From contig DHJA01000003.1 in NCBI GenBank assembly GCA_002404095.1, forward strand, positions 1 to 39,160: DNA of 39,160 bases, in the 5' to 3' direction. The notes beneath the pieces were generated by a model. The model did no database searches and was not told the DNA's origin. It was given only the letters and a program-made list of their open reading frames with translations. Positions 15,123 to 23,688 of the stretch are shown piece after piece (position 1 is the stretch's first letter; each line of letters starts with the position of its first letter). Made by a program: the position numbers and the translations under genes. Source of the stretch: Planctomycetaceae bacterium UBA4732 (GTDB lineage Bacteria > Planctomycetota > Planctomycetia > Gemmatales > Gemmataceae).

Positions 15123-15355
15123 GGGTTCGCCTCCGCCGGGAATTCGGCGCGGATGGCGAGAACATCCCGCGCAAAGTCTTCGGCGTCATCCCCCAACGAA
15201 GGGAGACTTCCCAAGAAGGCATTCAACTCTCCGACCGTGAGCGGCGACGTCGGCAGAAGCTCAATGGTAACGCGAACCTCGGCATGGGCAGGTAGGTTCA
15301 GCGGTTGCGTCGGCTTCAGCACTCCGTCTTCAAATGTCGCGGTGATCGTCTGCAT
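15113..15355 (-). CDS. antitoxin, AF2212-like family (VapB role)
   Basis: An 80-aa antitoxin. The N-terminus TITATFEDGVLKPTQPLNLPAHAEVRVTI is the diagnostic strand-rich region of AF2212-like antitoxins. The acidic C-terminal part (about 45-80) would wrap the PIN toxin. A strong ribosome site AGGAGGTG lies 7 nt before the ATG (complement of 15353-15355), consistent with antitoxin made in excess. It overlaps the downstream toxin gene by 10 bp. The family usually lacks a classical DNA-binding fold, so autoregulation is uncertain. The 50 bp upstream, to the hisG stop, must hold the promoter, but none is clear. Confidence 0.88.
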   Translation of the reverse strand: MQTITATFEDGVLKPTQPLNLPAHAEVRVTIELLPTSPLTVGELNAFLGSLPSLGDDAEDFARDVLAIRAEFPAEANPWD

Positions 15356-15405
15356 TGAAACACCTCCTGAATCGCTTTCCTGTAGCGTCGGCGATTTAAT
15401 TCTAA

Positions 15406-16284
15406 TCAGTCAATGATCTTGCTGAGCGGATATTCCACAATGCCGCGCGCCCCGGCCTGTTTGAGCTGCGGCACGATATGACGGACGGTATTCTCGTCGA
15501 TGATGGTGTTGATCGCCACCCATTCCGGATCGGAAAGGGAGGAAATCGTCGGCTTCTGTAGCGCCGGCAGAACCGCAACGACCGCTTGCAACGCCGCGGC
15601 CGGCACGTTCATCATCAGGCCGACCTTGCCCTCCGCCGCCATCGCCCCTTGCAGCATCATTACCAAATCGTCGATCTTCTGGCGCTTCCACGGGTCGGCG
15701 TAAGCGGCGTGATTGCTGATAAAACGTGTGGTGCTTTGCATCAATTCGGCCACGATCCGCAGATTGTTGGCGCGCAGAGAACTTCCCGTCTCCGTTACCT
15801 CCACGATAGCATCGGCCAAGCGCGGCGGCTTGACTTCGGTGGCGCCCCAACTGAATTCGACGTGGGCTTCGACGCCATTCTGCTTCAGCCAGCGCCGGGT
15901 TAGGCTGACGACCTCCGTGGCAATGCGCTTGCCTTGCAGATCCTTGACGCCGCGCACCGGCGAATCCTCCGGCACGGCCAGTACCCAGCGCACGGGCCGT
16001 CGGCTGACTTTGCTAAAGATCAGTTCCGCCACTTCTTTCACGTCGGCTTCATTCTCCATGATCCAGTCGTGGCCGGTCAGGCCGCAATCGAGAGAGCCGT
16101 CCGCCACATAGCGCGGCATCTCCTGGGCGCGGATAAGCGTACACTGTATTTCGGGATCGTCAATGGAGGGATAATAGCTACGACTGGCGAAGGTGATCTT
16201 ATAACCGGCCTTGCGGAAGAGGTCGCCGGTCGCCTCCTGGAGGCTGCCGGCGGGGATGCCGAGTTTGAGGGACGGGCCGTTCAT
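15406..16284 (-). CDS. hisG: ATP phosphoribosyltransferase, long form
   Basis: A 292-aa enzyme for the first step of histidine synthesis, joining ATP and PRPP to PR-ATP. The periplasmic-binding-like catalytic core includes [37 protein letters not shown] and [18 protein letters not shown] (PRPP site). From about residue 215 the regulatory domain of long HisG proteins follows ([31 protein letters not shown]), so it should be histidine-inhibited and independent of HisZ. Start ATG 16284 overlaps the hisI stop by four bases. No other his genes are in the window. Confidence 0.95.
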   Translation of the reverse strand: MNGPSLKLGIPAGSLQEATGDLFRKAGYKITFASRSYYPSIDDPEIQCTLIRAQEMPRYVADGSLDCGLTGHDWIMENEADVKEVAELIFSKVSRRPVRWVLAVPEDSPVRGVKDLQGKRIATEVVSLTRRWLKQNGVEAHVEFSWGATEVKPPRLADAIVEVTETGSSLRANNLRIVAELMQSTTRFISNHAAYADPWKRQKIDDLVMMLQGAMAAEGKVGLMMNVPAAALQAVVAVLPALQKPTISSLSDPEWVAINTIIDENTVRHIVPQLKQAGARGIVEYPLSKIID

Positions 16285-16655
16285 TTCTTGTACACCGCCT
16301 TGGGATCGAAAACGCGCTCGCCGACGACCACTAACTCGTCCCCTTCGACGCGGCGAAAGAAGCAGCTGGAGTAGCCTTCGTGACAGGCCGCGCTGCCCAC
16401 TTGATGGACCTTAAGTAAGACCGTATCAGCGTCGCAGTCGATGTAAATCTCGCGGACTTCCTGGACGTTACCGCTCTCCTCGCCTTTGCGCCAGAGGCGG
16501 TTGCGGCTGCGGCTGAAGTAGACGGCCCGGCGCGTACGAACGGTTTCTTCGTAAGCCTCACGGTTCATCCAGGCCAGCATGAGAACGGCGCCGGTATCGG
16601 CATCCTGGGCGATGGCCGGTATCAACCCGCCGCCTTTGTCGAAGTCGATGGTCAT
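16281..16655 (-). CDS. hisI: phosphoribosyl-AMP cyclohydrolase
   Basis: A 124-aa Zn/Mg enzyme opening the purine ring of PR-AMP in the third step of histidine synthesis. The signature [28 protein letters not shown] and the zinc ligands C74 (IDCDAD), C91 and C98 (ACHEGYSSC) are intact. It is monofunctional: there is no HisE pyrophosphohydrolase extension. It is translationally coupled (ATGA) to hisG downstream. That pairs steps 1 and 3; step 2 (HisE) must be elsewhere. Confidence 0.95.
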   Translation of the reverse strand: MTIDFDKGGGLIPAIAQDADTGAVLMLAWMNREAYEETVRTRRAVYFSRSRNRLWRKGEESGNVQEVREIYIDCDADTVLLKVHQVGSAACHEGYSSCFFRRVEGDELVVVGERVFDPKAVYKK

Positions 16656-16677
16656 AGCTCATCCAATAGAAAAATTC

Positions 16678-16760
16678 ACCACAAAGAACACAAAGAAGAA
16701 AGACCAGGAGATGCTCTAACGCTCTCGTATTTCCTTTGTGTTCTTTGTGTTCTTTGTGGT
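16678..16760. repeat. inverted repeat of the CACAAAGAACACAAAG type
   Basis: Arms 16678-16695 and 16743-16760 are perfectly complementary over 18 bp. The right side holds an extra direct copy of the TTTGTGTTC unit. The element fills the gap between apt and hisI. AT-rich and flanked by GC-rich genes, it resembles dispersed intergenic repeats of many planctomycetes. Confidence 0.75.
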
Positions 16761-16773
16761 TAAACGTATTTAC

Positions 16774-17286
16774 CTAATATCGAATCAGGCTGAAAATCTC
16801 GTGCGGCTTGAGCTTCTCCGCGCCTTTCAGGAAACTCAGTTCGACAAGGAAGGCGCAGGCAACGACGCTTCCGCCCGCCTTTTCCACCAGCTGACAGCCG
16901 GCCCGCATCGTGCCGCCGGTTGCTAACAGATCGTCCACCAGCAGCACCCGCGCGCCCTTTACTACGCCGTCGGTGTGGACGTGCAACTCGGCGCTTCCGT
17001 ACTCCAAGTCGTAGCTGAGTGAGTGCGTATGGAAGGGCAGTTTGCCCGGCTTGCGCAGTGGAATCAGCGGCTTGCGTAGGATCAGGGCCAGCGGCGCCGC
17101 GAATAGGAAGCCGCGCGCCTCGACGGCCGCCACGGCGTCCACCGGCCGGCCGCGATAGCGTTCGGCCATGCGGTCGATGGCGTATTGGAAGGCGGTCGGG
17201 TCGGCCAGCAGTGGCGTAATATCCTTAAAGAGGATTCCCGGCTTGGGGAAGTCGGGAATGTCGCGGATATACTGGGTAAGATCCAT
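16774..17286 (-). CDS. apt: adenine phosphoribosyltransferase
   Basis: A 170-aa purine-salvage enzyme converting adenine plus PRPP to AMP. It has the family start YIRDIPDFPKPGILFKDITPLL, the adenine-site region VEARGF and the PRPP-binding loop VLLVDDLLATGGT (114-126). Length is that of typical bacterial Apt. Start ATG at 17284-17286 (complement). It is divergent from the GNAT gene and upstream of hisI-hisG on the same strand; the intervening 118-bp repeat region makes a shared transcript uncertain, although both pathways use PRPP. Confidence 0.96.
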   Translation of the reverse strand: MDLTQYIRDIPDFPKPGILFKDITPLLADPTAFQYAIDRMAERYRGRPVDAVAAVEARGFLFAAPLALILRKPLIPLRKPGKLPFHTHSLSYDLEYGSAELHVHTDGVVKGARVLLVDDLLATGGTMRAGCQLVEKAGGSVVACAFLVELSFLKGAEKLKPHEIFSLIRY

Positions 17287-17347
17287 TGCGGCGCCCTTGT
17301 TTCGCGTGGAAAGTTATGGATACGAGGTTTCCCAATCGGAGGCAACC

Positions 17348-17806
17348 ATGCCGTGGACGATACGCCAGGGGCGGCCGGCCGACGCTCCAACCATCGTGGA
17401 ATTCAACCGCCGGTTGGCGATAGAGAGCGAAGGCAAGACTCTCGAGGCTGCAACGCTGGAGGCCGGCGTAACGGCGGCGCTGGCCGACCCGACCCGAAAA
17501 GGGCCGTATTACCTTGCCGTGGACGACGAGAAAATCCTGGGCCAGCTCCAGATCACTTTTGAATGGAGCGACTGGCGCAACGGCTGGTTTTGGTGGATTC
17601 AGTGCGTTTATGTGGTCGCCGAGGCGCGGCGAACAGGAGTATTCCGGTCGCTTTATGAGCATGTCGCGGCTTTGGCGCGACGCGACTCCGAAGTGATCGG
17701 GTTGCGGCTATACGTGGAACGCGACAACCACGCGGCCCAGAAAACCTATCAACGCCTGGGCATGGAGCAGACGGCGTACTTGCTGCTGGAACAGTCGCCG
17801 GTGTGA
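17348..17806 (+). CDS. GNAT-family N-acetyltransferase
   Basis: A 152-aa GNAT protein using acetyl-CoA. ATG 17348 is chosen because GGAGG sits 5 nt upstream and the product then begins with the usual first strand (TIRQGRPADAPTIVEFN). The CoA pyrophosphate loop region is VYVVAEARRTGVFRSLYEHV, followed by the C-terminal ERDNHAAQKTYQRLGMEQT motif typical of the family. The substrate is unknown. It stands alone between apt, on the other strand, and a BON-domain gene. Confidence 0.88.
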   Translation: MPWTIRQGRPADAPTIVEFNRRLAIESEGKTLEAATLEAGVTAALADPTRKGPYYLAVDDEKILGQLQITFEWSDWRNGWFWWIQCVYVVAEARRTGVFRSLYEHVAALARRDSEVIGLRLYVERDNHAAQKTYQRLGMEQTAYLLLEQSPV

Positions 17807-17881
17807 GCCGAGGTTTTCCCGCGGAGCCAAGGACGGTAGGATGGCGGGGAATGGCACGGGAGGGTGAAATCATGTCAACCC

Positions 17882-17902
17882 CCTGTCAGGACGCGGCTAA
17901 AC
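17882..17902. repeat. degenerate copy of the GGTCGCGGCTAAAC repeat
   Basis: This 21-bp stretch matches 8207-8227 with two mismatches. It lies in the 262-bp gap 17807-18068, where I see no other element and no convincing gene. Confidence 0.4.
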
Positions 17903-18068
17903 GGCTGACCGCGCCTCACGTCCCGCATGGGCGCTTCAATTTATCGCGGTTTCGCGCGGCGAGTGCAAAAAGACTCAAGACGCTGTTCCTTTGGACCGGG
18001 ACGGCGGTCAGAATGGTATAGGTTCAGCCCATGCACTCTCGGCCGGACGCCGCCGTGCGGAAAGGTCG

Positions 18069-18857
18069 ATGGCTATGTTCAACATCGTGCGGAAACCGAA
18101 AAGCCTCCCTTGGGTCGCCATTGCCGTGCTGACAATAGCGGTGTTTGGAGCGACCGCCGGCCTCGAATGGGCGGCCGAGCCGGCGCCTCCGCTGGCCGAA
18201 AAGAATCTCAGCTACCGCGACATTCAATTGACCGTACACGCTCGTAAGGCGTTGGCCGACGACACGGCAGTCGGGCCGGGGAATTTGGGTGTGCGCGTAC
18301 AAAACAATGTGGCCGTGCTATGGGGGCCCATCTCTTCGGAAGATTTGAAGAAGCGCGCCGTGGAAGTCGTGAAAAAGGTCAAGGGCGTATACGAGGTGCG
18401 CGATGCGGACGTATATGTCGCCGCTGCTCTTCCGGTGGTCGAAACGGCGGCGCTGCCGCCGCCAATCCCGGCGGCCGATGCTCCGACCCACACGGAGTCG
18501 GCTTCACCCGACCCAGTTTCCGGTGCGATTCTATCGCTGACCAGCCGGTCGCCGGTGGAAGCGGCGCCGGCTCCGGTAGTCGTCCTGCAGGCGCCGCTGC
18601 CTCTGAATGGGTCGTCGCCAACGCAGACGGTTTCGCAGGCGCCGCCGGACGAGGGTCTGGAAGCGGCCGTGGATCGGGTCCGCCAGAACAATGAACGGTT
18701 CCGTCCGATCAACTGCCGGCTGGAAGGAGACGTAGTCGTCCTCCGGCCCGGCGACGGACAGGCGGAAGACGTGATGGCGTTCGCGCGGGCGATCTCTAGC
18801 GTGCCGGGACTGACGCGAATTGTCATCCTGAGTGGTGACGCCGCCGCACCGCGCTAA
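18069..18857 (+). CDS. membrane-anchored BON-domain protein
   Basis: A 262-aa protein starting at ATG 18069 or 18075. An N-terminal hydrophobic helix (WVAIAVLTIAVFGATAG) anchors or exports it. Residues about 45-115 form a BON domain (DIQLTVHARKAL, GVRVQNNVAVLWGPISSEDLKKRAVEVVKKVKGVYEVRD), a fold that binds membranes or other envelope components. A Pro/Ala-rich linker follows, then a second BON-like half near the C-terminus (CRLEGDVVVLRPGDG and VPGLTRIVIL). It should act in the periplasm. No operon partner. Confidence 0.82.
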   Translation: MAMFNIVRKPKSLPWVAIAVLTIAVFGATAGLEWAAEPAPPLAEKNLSYRDIQLTVHARKALADDTAVGPGNLGVRVQNNVAVLWGPISSEDLKKRAVEVVKKVKGVYEVRDADVYVAAALPVVETAALPPPIPAADAPTHTESASPDPVSGAILSLTSRSPVEAAPAPVVVLQAPLPLNGSSPTQTVSQAPPDEGLEAAVDRVRQNNERFRPINCRLEGDVVVLRPGDGQAEDVMAFARAISSVPGLTRIVILSGDAAAPR

Positions 18858-19008
18858 CCCGAGCAACCTCGGCCGGCTCCTGGCGCTCGTTAAGGTGCTT
18901 CATCTCGACGAGCATCGGCGCCGCGGCGCCCGGCGCAAGGGATGACGTGGACGCGGCCATGATGTTTTCAAGCTCCGTTTCTTGATTCCTTGGAACTCCG
19001 GTTCCGCT

Positions 19009-20658
19009 CTACATTTCCTTCAAGTACTCATGCACGAACTGGACCGCCATCGCCCCTTCGCCGACGGCCGAGGCGATGCGCTTGACGGAACCCGAGCGTA
19101 CATCGCCGGCGGCGAACACGCCCGGCTTGCTGGTTTCGAGTAAAAACGGCTCGCGTCGATCATTCCAAGACGGCGACCGAGCCAAGGCAGGCCCGGTGCG
19201 GACAAATCCTTTCGCGTCTTTCTCGATTTCCTTCGGCAACCAATCGGTGCGCGGAACGGCGCCGATGAAGCTAAACAGCGCCGGGGTTTGCAGCGTCTGA
19301 TCTTTTCCCGTCTTGCTGTTCACGACCTCCACGGTAGTAAGATGCTCGTCGCCGGCAATCCGTCGGATGGTCGTGTTGGGGAGTATTTCGACATTTTTTG
19401 TCTGTTCGATCCGCCGGGCTAGGTAGCTCGACATGCTCTGCGATAAATCGTCGTTGCGGATCACCAGAAACACCTTGCGGGCGCGCCCGGCGAGAAAAAC
19501 GACGGCCTGACCGGCCGAGTTGCCGCCGCCCACCACCACTACATCGGCGTCGCGACAGACTTGTGTTTCATTGGGCGTGGCGGCGTAATAGACGCCGCAG
19601 CCCTCGAATTGTTTGCACCCATCGACCTCGAGCCGGCGGTAATCGATTCCGGTGGCGATGAGCAGGCACTTGGCGGCTACGGTTTCGCCGCTCATAAGCC
19701 GAAGGACCGGGTACGCCCTATCGAACGTCAGGCTGGCCACTTGCGCGGGAATGGTCAAGTGCGCCCCGAACTTGTCGGCTTGCAAGGTGGCGCGATCCAT
19801 TAAGTCGCTGCCAGTCATGCCCATGGGAAAGCCGAGGTAGTTCTCGATGCGTGCGCTACTGCCGGCCTGACCGCCGGGCGCCGTGCGCTCAAGCACCACG
19901 GTATTAAGTCCCTCCGAAGCGCCGTAGACCGCCGCCGCCAGCCCGGCCGGCCCCGCCCCCACTACGGCGAGGTCGTATACCACCTGTTCCAAGGGTTGGC
20001 GGAGGCCGATGGCTTCCGCCAATTTAAGGTTCGTGGGGTTGCGCAACAGAACCTTGCCGGTCCACGCGACCACCGGAGTGTCCTTCGCGCTGAGACCGAA
20101 CTGTCTGAGGAGCTTATCCACCTCCGGGTCGGCTTCCAGATCCAACCAGGTGAATAGCACCCGGTTCAGGGCAAGGAAGTCGCGGACCCGAAAGGTGTCC
20201 TGCGAGTAGCGAGAGCCGATAACGCGCAAACCCGTAAAGGTTCCCGAATCGCGCACGAGCTGCCGCCGGGCGATGAACGCCTGGAGGATGAGGTCGCTCA
20301 GGTCCGGGCACTGGTTCAGAACCTGTCGCAGGGCGTCGGTTGACATTTCGTAAACTTCGCAATCGCTCCGGGCGACGGCGCTGACGATCGACCGCCTGCC
20401 GGTCAGGTGGGAAACGTCGCCGGTGAACTCGCCGGCCTTGTGGATTGCGACCGTTTTCGGCTTCTCGCCCGATAGATCCAGAATCTCGACTTCACCGGAC
20501 ATGATGACGAAAAACTTGAAGTCGCGTTCGCCGATTTGGAAGAGCGTCTGTCCGACTTGATATTTCTTGAGCGTCCCGCCGGCGCACTTGCCCAGCGCGG
20601 CGATTTGGGCCTCGTCCAGCGTGGGAAAGGCGGCATCATGCAATCCGTGTTCGGTCAT
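19009..20658 (-). CDS. cyclic-nucleotide-binding / thioredoxin-reductase-like fusion lacking CxxC
   Basis: A 549-aa fusion. Residues 20-135 form a cNMP-binding domain (GQTLFQIGERDFKFFVIMSGEVEIL, GEFTGDVSHLTGRRSIVSAVARSD). About 143-220 is a thioredoxin-like module (LFTWLDLEADPEVDKLLRQFGL, TPVVAWTGKVLLRNPT). From 228 a TrxR-type flavoprotein follows, with the FAD motif GAGPAG (234-239), the NADPH motif GGGNSA (377-382) and the C-terminal GVFAAGD. Where TrxR has its redox CxxC, the sequence is YYAATPNE (357-364), so it cannot reduce thioredoxin by the normal dithiol route. Start ATG is at 20656-20658 (complement); longer forms run into the zinc-finger gene, which ends 2 bp upstream. A cNMP-gated flavin oxidoreductase is plausible. 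Confidence 0.92.
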   Translation of the reverse strand: MTEHGLHDAAFPTLDEAQIAALGKCAGGTLKKYQVGQTLFQIGERDFKFFVIMSGEVEILDLSGEKPKTVAIHKAGEFTGDVSHLTGRRSIVSAVARSDCEVYEMSTDALRQVLNQCPDLSDLILQAFIARRQLVRDSGTFTGLRVIGSRYSQDTFRVRDFLALNRVLFTWLDLEADPEVDKLLRQFGLSAKDTPVVAWTGKVLLRNPTNLKLAEAIGLRQPLEQVVYDLAVVGAGPAGLAAAVYGASEGLNTVVLERTAPGGQAGSSARIENYLGFPMGMTGSDLMDRATLQADKFGAHLTIPAQVASLTFDRAYPVLRLMSGETVAAKCLLIATGIDYRRLEVDGCKQFEGCGVYYAATPNETQVCRDADVVVVGGGNSAGQAVVFLAGRARKVFLVIRNDDLSQSMSSYLARRIEQTKNVEILPNTTIRRIAGDEHLTTVEVVNSKTGKDQTLQTPALFSFIGAVPRTDWLPKEIEKDAKGFVRTGPALARSPSWNDRREPFLLETSKPGVFAAGDVRSGSVKRIASAVGEGAMAVQFVHEYLKEM

Positions 20659-20660
20659 AG

Positions 20661-20951
20661 TCACTCTCGCAAGTAAGGCGACGCGGATTCCGGCGCCTCC
20701 AATTGTAGTTGATCGACGTAGCACCAGGCCCACCGCTCGCCCGGCTCGAAGGACGCCATGACGGGATGTTTGGTGTGATGAAAATGTTTGGTGGCGTGGC
20801 GGTTCGGCGAGCTGTCGCAACAGCCGACGTGGCCGCAACTCAGACAGAGACGGAGATGAACCCAGGATGAGCCGGATTTCAGACACTCTTCACAGCCGTC
20901 CGGCGTGCGCGCGGGGACGGGTGTGATGCCGGCGATGTGTTGACATTCCAT
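20661..20951 (-). CDS. UBP-type zinc-finger protein
   Basis: A 96-aa protein with the ZnF-UBP ligand pattern known from eukaryotic deubiquitinases and HDAC6: C3-x-H5, C20-x2-C23, C36-x2-C39, then GHVGCCDSSPNRHATKHFHHTKHPV and the aromatic ending WAWCYVD. In eukaryotes the fold binds the free C-terminus of ubiquitin. Bacteria lack classical ubiquitin, so the ligand is unknown; it may be a protein C-terminus. It lies 2 bp upstream of the cNMP/TrxR-like gene on the same strand, an association seen in other bacterial phyla, which suggests a joint function. Confidence 0.9.
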   Translation of the reverse strand: MECQHIAGITPVPARTPDGCEECLKSGSSWVHLRLCLSCGHVGCCDSSPNRHATKHFHHTKHPVMASFEPGERWAWCYVDQLQLEAPESASPYLRE

Positions 20952-20979
20952 GTTGAAGCTCCAGGAAGAATTTAGGTTT

Positions 20980-21036
20980 GTCCTATATGTCCCATAAGTC
21001 CTATACGTCCTATAGGACTTATGAGACTTATAAGAC
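20980..21036. repeat. palindromic TCCTATAAG repeat, copy 2
   Basis: The core arms 20989-21005 and 21011-21027 pair at 16 of 17 positions around CGTCC. Further degenerate TCCTATA-like units flank the core. It belongs with the element at 12692-12757. It lies between the DJ-1 gene stop and the zinc-finger start, both on the minus strand. Confidence 0.75.
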
Positions 21037-21038
21037 CC

Positions 21039-21599
21039 TTAATGTTTGCTCGCCACCAGGGCGCCGGCGAACAGTTTGAGCATCGCCCGATTGAACGCGG
21101 GGATGTCCTTGGGTGATCGACTCGTCACCCAATTGTCATCCTCCACGACCTCCCGATCCACCCAGTTGCCCCCGGCATTGCGGATGTCGTCCTGGATGGT
21201 ATGGTAGCTGGTCAGCGTCCGCCCGCCCACCAGGCCGGCCGACACCAATTCCCACGCGGCGTGACAAATGACGGCGAACGGTTTGCCGGCGTCTTGCATC
21301 GACCGCAGGAACGACTGTACTTCCGGCTCCGTGCGCATTCGGTCGGCGTTGACGGCGCCGCCGGGGAGCAGGACTGCATCGAAATCCTCCGGGCTGGCGT
21401 CCTTGACGGCGCGATCGACTTTGACCTTTATGGTCTTGTCGATGTCGTTGCGAACTGCCTGGATTTCCCCGCTCTTGAGCGAGACGATGGTGACAACGGC
21501 CCCGGCGTCCTTGAGCGCTTTGACAGGCTCCATTAATTCGGGTTCCTCGAAACCGTCGGTAGCAAGAACGGCCACGCGCAAACCATTCAGCTTAGACAT
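21039..21599 (-). CDS. DJ-1/PfpI family protein (general stress type)
   Basis: A 186-aa DJ-1/PfpI superfamily protein. The nucleophile elbow ICHAAWEL gives C112 next to H113, and the partner acid is in TDGFEEPEL (E18/E19). AVLLPGGAVNADRMR and the conserved YHTIQDDIRNAGGNWVDREVV-x-DDNWVTSRSPKDIPAF are typical of the YhbO/PfpI subgroup, linked to stress protection, glyoxalase or deglycase-like activity. Start ATG 21597-21599 (complement) is preferred over an upstream Met because the conserved fold starts at once (RVAVLATDGFE). The opposite-strand gap 21600-21751 shows no further element. Confidence 0.92.
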   Translation of the reverse strand: MSKLNGLRVAVLATDGFEEPELMEPVKALKDAGAVVTIVSLKSGEIQAVRNDIDKTIKVKVDRAVKDASPEDFDAVLLPGGAVNADRMRTEPEVQSFLRSMQDAGKPFAVICHAAWELVSAGLVGGRTLTSYHTIQDDIRNAGGNWVDREVVEDDNWVTSRSPKDIPAFNRAMLKLFAGALVASKH

Positions 21600-21751
21600 A
21601 ATGATTCTCTTTAATAGATAAAATCGCGCCGTCCACAGCCGCGGCGCATTCTTCCGGTGAATTAAATCATGTCGCAAATACCGCGCCTATTCGCCGGATG
21701 GCAACGGCGTAGAATGTCATGAAGGCTTTTTAGGAATGAACAGGACCGTCC

Positions 21752-23230
21752 ATGCTAACTCTCGTCGAAGAACTGGGCCTGAGCGGGTCGAATCTGGCGG
21801 GCCGCGTCCACCGGGCGCTGCACAAAATCCCTGAGTCGGAACTTCTCGGCCTATTGCAACGCATCGAGAGCGAAGCCGGCCGGCGGCATTTGGTCTACCT
21901 CCGCGACGGCAAAACCGAAGTGATCCGCGTGATGGCGTGCCCGTTGACGATCCTGCCCGACCAGCAGGCTTACATCCATTTCGTATCGCTAACCATTCAA
22001 AATGCGCTCAAACGGCTGCCGGAGGTCTATTTCCAGGACGCCGCCGTGCGCGAAATCCTGCGCATCACGCCGGAAGAAGAGGAATGGCTGTCGAGTTGCT
22101 GGGGGCCGACCCACCGCGACAACAACCCGATCTTCGGCCGGCTCGACGCCGTGGTCGATTTCACCAGCCCCATGTGGAAGGATTCGCTGCGCTTCGTCGA
22201 GCCGAACCTGAGCGGCATCGGCGGCCTGCACCTCACGCCGACCTGTGAGCATATCATTGCAGATGTGGTGTTGCCGGCCCTACGCGAACAGGACGCCGGG
22301 TTGCGATTGGAAATCGGCCAGGACATCCGTGAACTGCTCATGCACGAAGTGCGGGACCATCTGGAAAGCCTCGGCCGGCCGGCTCGGCACATATGCTTTG
22401 TCGAGCCAAAGTACGCCGGCAGCGGCCCCGACGAGCAAGAGGTGTTGGCCCGTTACTATCACGACCATCACGGCCTCAAGGTCATGCACGCCGACCCCGC
22501 GGAACTGACGCTGCGCGACGGCGAAGTCTATTACGAAGGCAATGCCATCGACCTCGCCTACCGCGACTACGCCGTCTCCGACCTCAACGACCTGCGCCGC
22601 GCCGGCGTGGATATTGAGCCAATGCGGACCCTTTTTCGCCAAAACCGCGTGATCTCGTCCATCGCGGCCGAGTTGGACCAGAAGAGCCTATGGGAAGTTC
22701 TGACCGACCCTGAAATTATGCAGAAGCTTTTCAGCGCCGACGAGCGGCGCGTCTTCCGCCGGCATATTCTCTGGACACGGCTCGTCGCCGATCGCGCAAC
22801 GCTGTTGCCCGATGGGCAGAAGGGCGGCTTGCTGGATTTCATGCGGCGCGAGCGGGAATCGTTGGTGCTGAAGCCCAATCGCTCCTACGGCGGTCAGGAC
22901 GTGCTGATTGGCCCGTCGCTGACGGATTCGGAGTGGGCCGCCGCCGTTGATCGGGCGCTCGCCGACCCAGAGCGCTGGGTGGTGCAGCAATTGGCGAGCA
23001 TCCCCGTGTCCTTGTTCCCCATTGCCGGGCCGGACGGGTCCGTACATGGCGAGCCGTTCCATGTCGTGATGGGCTTCGCACCGAGCCAGTACGGTGTGGC
23101 TATTGTGGGACGCGCTTCGCAAAGGCAGGTGGTGAACATCGCGCAGCGCGGCGGCATGTGTGCGGTACTAGTCGGCCAGGCGCCGGGTACGCTTCATGGG
23201 CCGGGTTCGTTTACCGATCCCGGCCTATGA
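21752..23230 (+). CDS. ATP-grasp-like protein of unknown substrate
   Basis: A 492-aa cytosolic protein. AGGA lies 6 nt before ATG 21752. The C-terminal third has ATP-grasp features: LVLKPNRSYGGQDVLIGPSLTDSEW (nucleotide Lys and Gly-rich loop), ADPERWVVQQL (adenine hinge) and a final GVAIVGRASQRQVVNIAQRGG. The upstream DSLRFVEPNLSGIGGLHLTP resembles the substrate part of glutathionylspermidine-synthase-like, circularly permuted ATP-grasp proteins. It would ligate a carboxylate to an amine at the cost of ATP; the substrates are unknown. No biosynthetic neighbours; 26 bp after it a small gene converges. Confidence 0.72.
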   Translation: MLTLVEELGLSGSNLAGRVHRALHKIPESELLGLLQRIESEAGRRHLVYLRDGKTEVIRVMACPLTILPDQQAYIHFVSLTIQNALKRLPEVYFQDAAVREILRITPEEEEWLSSCWGPTHRDNNPIFGRLDAVVDFTSPMWKDSLRFVEPNLSGIGGLHLTPTCEHIIADVVLPALREQDAGLRLEIGQDIRELLMHEVRDHLESLGRPARHICFVEPKYAGSGPDEQEVLARYYHDHHGLKVMHADPAELTLRDGEVYYEGNAIDLAYRDYAVSDLNDLRRAGVDIEPMRTLFRQNRVISSIAAELDQKSLWEVLTDPEIMQKLFSADERRVFRRHILWTRLVADRATLLPDGQKGGLLDFMRRERESLVLKPNRSYGGQDVLIGPSLTDSEWAAAVDRALADPERWVVQQLASIPVSLFPIAGPDGSVHGEPFHVVMGFAPSQYGVAIVGRASQRQVVNIAQRGGMCAVLVGQAPGTLHGPGSFTDPGL

Positions 23231-23256
23231 AGTCGGTTGCTCGCTGAAACCGCGCG

Positions 23257-23598
23257 TTAAGGCTGCACAAAAGGTTTCGGCTTCGAGACGGCGCCGTCGC
23301 TCCTATCACCGAAGGATCGCGTCGCCCCGTAGAATGGCAGATTGAACACCGGGCGAATCTGCGGATTATTCGGATCGTTTACAGTCGGTGCGGCGTAAAC
23401 GCGCGGGGCCACGCCCTGATAGACGCCCAGGGTCGTGAAGCCGCTGTTGAGATAGGGCACGGTAATATCGCCGCGCGCGCCCGGGTCGCGCGGCAAGACG
23501 GCCTTCTGACTCGGTACGCGATCCGCCTGAGCCGCGTTTGCCGTCACAAGGAATAGGCCGAGGACCAACGGTCCAACGGCCCAACACCAGCGGTGCAT
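23257..23598 (-). CDS. small secreted hypothetical protein
   Basis: A 113-aa protein with a clear signal peptide (VGPLVLGLFLVTANAAQA, cleavage near residue 25). The mature part is short and rich in Pro, Gly and aromatic residues (VPYLNSGFTTLGVYQGVAPRVYAAP, RPVFNLPFYGATRSFG), without cysteines or charged clusters. No family recognised. It converges on the ATP-grasp-like gene and diverges from the acyl-CoA dehydrogenase homologue. Confidence 0.7.
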   Translation of the reverse strand: MHRWCWAVGPLVLGLFLVTANAAQADRVPSQKAVLPRDPGARGDITVPYLNSGFTTLGVYQGVAPRVYAAPTVNDPNNPQIRPVFNLPFYGATRSFGDRSDGAVSKPKPFVQP

Positions 23599-23688
23599 CG
23601 CTTCTTCCCCCTGTTGGAGTTTCCGGTTTCCCGCCCGCCGCGGACGGGATGCTCTATCCTACCACTTTTTGTCACGAGAACGCCAGAA

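Noticed and set aside
16678..16760. Short-period repeats as a CRISPR array
   Set aside because: The units are direct reiterations inside palindrome arms with no unique spacers and no cas genes nearby.
18823..18953. Minus-strand ~45-codon open frame downstream of the BON-domain gene
   Set aside because: Weakly placed ribosome site, overlap with the 3' end of the BON gene and no recognisable features; chance ORF cannot be excluded.
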